Of a DNA stretch of 64,000 bases, positions 60,801 through 64,000 are shown one piece after another. Each line of letters opens with the position of its first letter. Within the stretch, counting starts at the first letter, position 1. The notes beneath the pieces were generated by a model. It had not been told where the DNA came from. It ran no database searches and saw only the letters and a program-made list of their open reading frames with translations. Position numbers and translations under genes: made by a program. Origin of the DNA: Triops longicaudatus. Its lineage: Eukaryota; Arthropoda; Branchiopoda; Notostraca; Triopsidae. The DNA lies in contig JAGQDJ010000077.1 in NCBI GenBank assembly GCA_022885665.1, positions 372,001 through 436,000 of the forward strand, given 5' to 3'.

Positions 60801-63800
60801 AACTCTCCCTTAGAACCCAATCCTCGAGGTGTAGGGTGAAAAGATGCTCTTGGTCCCGTAAGAATTTGCTTGGATGAAACCTTTGAAAGGACCCAGACTA
60901 AAGAGAGAAGAATTGGGCGTTTGCGTTTAATTTGGGACCCGGGGAGGAAAAGCTTCAGATCTGCCATGAAGGGGTGGGATGTTATCTTTTAGCTAAACGT
61001 CTACGAAAGAGAAAAATGAGTAGAAAATCTGACTCGAATCACTCAGCCTACTCGCTTGGTGCATCTAGTTTGTGGAAAACTCTTGCAGGGGCCACCAATT
61101 TTCTAAATCATTTAAATGCGCCGAAAAAAAGCTTTTCTTTCTGCCTTTTTGTATTTTAAAGTTCTTTTTTTCTTTTCCTGGTTTTCACTGGCAAGGATAA
61201 AATCCCTAGTCAGAGAGCAAGTCATTTGCAGCATCTTTTGTCGGAGATTTACTCCGGAGCTCATCATCCCTGCAGTGTAGAAAAGGGGTCCGCGTTTGAA
61301 CTTTGAAAAGATCCTGAAGCGTAGCGCAGAGTAACAAAAAGGGAGTCAGAAATGAAGAAGCTTCGCCAAACGAGCAGAAATCATCTTCCGCTTGACACCC
61401 TTTTGTAATTTCTTTGAGCTCGCCTAAGTTACGTTTTCGAGACTCAAACTGTTTTCTACATAATTCTTGCCGTTTTTTAGGTTGCACAGTGGAGAATCAA
61501 AAAGATGGAAAGGAAAAAAGTAACTTTTCTTTCTTTAATCTCTTAAATTCAGTACGTTGTCGACAAAAATGAAGGACATGATTGCTGCATGGCTTTGTTT
61601 TCCGAAAACGCGTTTACAGGATTCGTGTAATGTGACTTAAAAAATGTTGCAATAAAAGTCACGTAAACCTTTCGATTTCAAGTGTCAATTTAGCTTTTAA
61701 CCCTCTTGAAGGGAATAGAGATAATTCAGGGGACATTGTAAGTCATTGTGACATTGTCTAAAAACTTATCTGCGCTTTTATCGCGCGGCACGTTTCAACC
61801 AGTGAATGAAAAAAATTCCGTATTGATTGCTCTGATTGTGTTTATGTTATTTAAAGATATTTATTGTTGAATATTACGACGAGTATCAGGAATTTTTACG
61901 CACTTTGTTTATAACTCATTAAAATGCTTATAGTGGTTATGGGGATGCAAATCACCATAAGCCGTACCAGAAATTACACAGCTCATTTACGCATATCGAC
62001 GGAACTGTCCTAAGCAGCTTTCAAATGAGTCGTTGAATATTCAAAATACTCGTGTTTTAATTATATTGCTCTTGGATTATAAAATTCAAAGTAGGCATGA
62101 CAGCTAGAATATGCCTTTAACCTTAAAAAGAAATCTACCTTTCGATTCGATTCGTAATATGTTAAATTGTTTCACAAATCGTACTCATTGTATAAACGGC
62201 GCCTTTACCGTGTTTGGTAAACCGAAAAAGTTTCCCTGTTGTTATTATGGTTACAGATATGGGCTGACAAAGTAGCGTATGGATCTACGAATAATTTTTG
62301 AAAAATAATACCCCGAACTGCAGCGTTCTCGTTATATACCGTTCGCATCCCACGCATAATGTTCTATTAGTTCTGCTTTTTTTGCACCGCTTGATTAAAC
62401 CCATTTACGAAGCACCAGGTCTTGAAAAGGAAACTGATCTTCCCTCGCCAGTACATTACAAAAGTACAAACGGCTTCTGTGTTATCATCCGATTTAGCAA
62501 GCGGGCTGAAGAAGCTCAGGTGAGAGCACACAACAATAGGTTCACGTTCAGCTTAGACAAGCCCTGAAGTTTTTGAGGCCACATTTATCTGTGGTGGCAA
62601 GCCTGAAAGTAAAGCTTGCCAAACAGCTGCTCACGCTTCGCATTGTTGATAAATACAAAAATAAAACTGAATATTATGGCAGTCAAAACAAGAGACGCTG
62701 ACAGTTTTGTAAATTATTATTTCAAAACCACGGTAACTGGCCAATCCAAATGTCAAGTTTTATTACATTTAAATTATTTTTCTATCATCAGTTAAACTAC
62801 TATTGTGCGAAACATTAAAGGAATATTTTATTTTCAGATTAATCAAACTGAAACTAGCTTTAGAATATCAGAATAAATATTGTTCTCGAATTTTCAATTT
62901 CTTTAGAAGAATTTTGGATTTTCACATTTGTTCTCATATAAATATTACATTATTTAAGTTTTGACATTTTTGTCTAGGAAAAGCACATTTTGAAGACAAA
63001 CTTTCCGTTATACGCCTTCTGTAACAATACGTTTAATATATTTATGCGTAAAACTCGTATAATAAGTATACTCATAGCTACCAAAGCCGTAATCAAGACA
63101 GCGGGTTATTTGATCCAAGATGTGTTTCAGTCCCTACCGCAACGAGTCACCGAGCGAGGAAAGAGACAAAACTCTCTTGACTGTATCTTATCGTTCTGCT
63201 CATTACGAAGTTTATCCCTATCTCTCATCTTTCTGTCTCACGGTGCAATACCGTGCCTCTCAGTGTGTGCAATCCCAATACGTCTTTGGCAAAGAACTGT
63301 TTTGCTCCGTGCTACTAACAAGCTAAGAAGCTAGTATCATCTTCACGTTTTCCCTTTCCTTATAGATTACACAACACCATAAAAACGACTCAATCCACCT
63401 TCTCCTCACAACAGATTACATACCACCCATCCCCTTTTCTCTTCACAGGACTAAAGAAACGTCAGGAAGAAGAGTCTTTTTGTCAAGCTGAGGGCAATCC
63501 TGGGCAATAGCCGGGGCAACGTTAGTAGCTACTAGCTAGCAGCTTGTCTTTCGTTTAGCTTAATGGTTTGCCATTAGCCCTGAAAACCACGTAACTCGAT
63601 GCACGAATGACCTCCTGCTGCTTGACGTCATCCAGGTAAAAACTGTTCCACGAGCGGGGGTTACAAAGGACCCTTTTATAGACGTTTCGTTTTACCGGTT
63701 GAGTTTATTCTAAGTGCACCACGGAGGAAGAAAGAGCAGGGAAAATTCGGACAATAAAACCAGCGGTCAGGACCAAATTGTATCAAGTTCGAGGTTGGGA

Positions 63801-64000
63801 ACTCCCACACACTGCAGCCCCCGTTCTTCAACTAATTACCTATTAGTTAAGGTAAAAAGGGAAAGCTGTAGGGGGTTATAGGGGGGTTCGTCAGCAGGAT
63901 AATTCAAGTGGTAAAAACCATAAGGTATCAATAAGGTATCGATAGGCATATCCCTTTTAATTTTAGTGTATGGAACCCCAGTGGGTCCGCAACTGTTAAA
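57831..64000. other. Region upstream of HMX with no recognised gene
   Basis: 6.2 kb. The proximal part (57831-58260) is GC-richer and presumably contains the HMX promoter and leader. Open frames are short (up to 114 codons at 62990-63334, overlapped by another frame) without known motifs. The sequence ends inside this region, so further HMX regulatory DNA or a neighbouring gene may lie beyond. Confidence 0.5.

Overview
This window is nuclear DNA from an animal. Genes are split by GT-AG introns, intergenic DNA is AT-rich with simple repeats, and there are no bacterial operon signals. Seven protein-coding genes can be reconstructed, each with exons that join in frame. They point to a protostome, most likely a moulting animal (arthropod or close relative). 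One gene is an ecdysis-triggering-hormone-receptor-type GPCR. Two are small secreted Ala/Tyr/Pro-rich cuticle-like proteins whose first intron lies 3-4 codons after the start Met, as is common in arthropod cuticle genes. I cannot name the species.

Layout. 1-8198: no recognisable gene, with a long TTA microsatellite near 7.1 kb. 8199-22687 (+): ETHR-type receptor in two coding exons around a 12.8 kb intron. 24970-25822 (+): cuticle-like gene 1. 28804-30777 (-): TAB1, the TAK1-binding pseudophosphatase, head-to-head (280 bp apart) with 31058-33715 (+): cytosolic aminopeptidase P (XPNPEP1). 34708-35145 (+): cuticle-like gene 2, convergent with 35518-37922 (-): a mitochondrial-type acetyl-CoA hydrolase/CoA-transferase. 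39925-41157 (-): HHEX homeobox gene. 41158-52997: 11.8 kb without a recognised gene, holding two short pogo/Tigger-like terminal-inverted-repeat relics. 52998-57830 (-): HMX (NK5) homeobox gene. 57831-64000: no recognisable gene.

The genes are not one pathway. ETHR would act in peptide-hormone control of moulting, and the cuticle proteins are secreted structural products. TAB1 is a TAK1 kinase adaptor. XPNPEP1 and the CoA-transferase are housekeeping metabolic enzymes. HHEX and HMX are NK-like developmental transcription factors. The most notable points are the tight same-strand HMX-HHEX linkage (a possible remnant of an ancestral NK-like homeobox linkage), a Trp-to-Cys change at homeodomain position 56 of HHEX, the very large ETHR intron, and the paired cuticle genes flanking unrelated genes. 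I found no evidence of a wholly new system. Exon structures were assembled by eye from splice consensus, reading frame and remembered family motifs; no alignment or transcript evidence was available.
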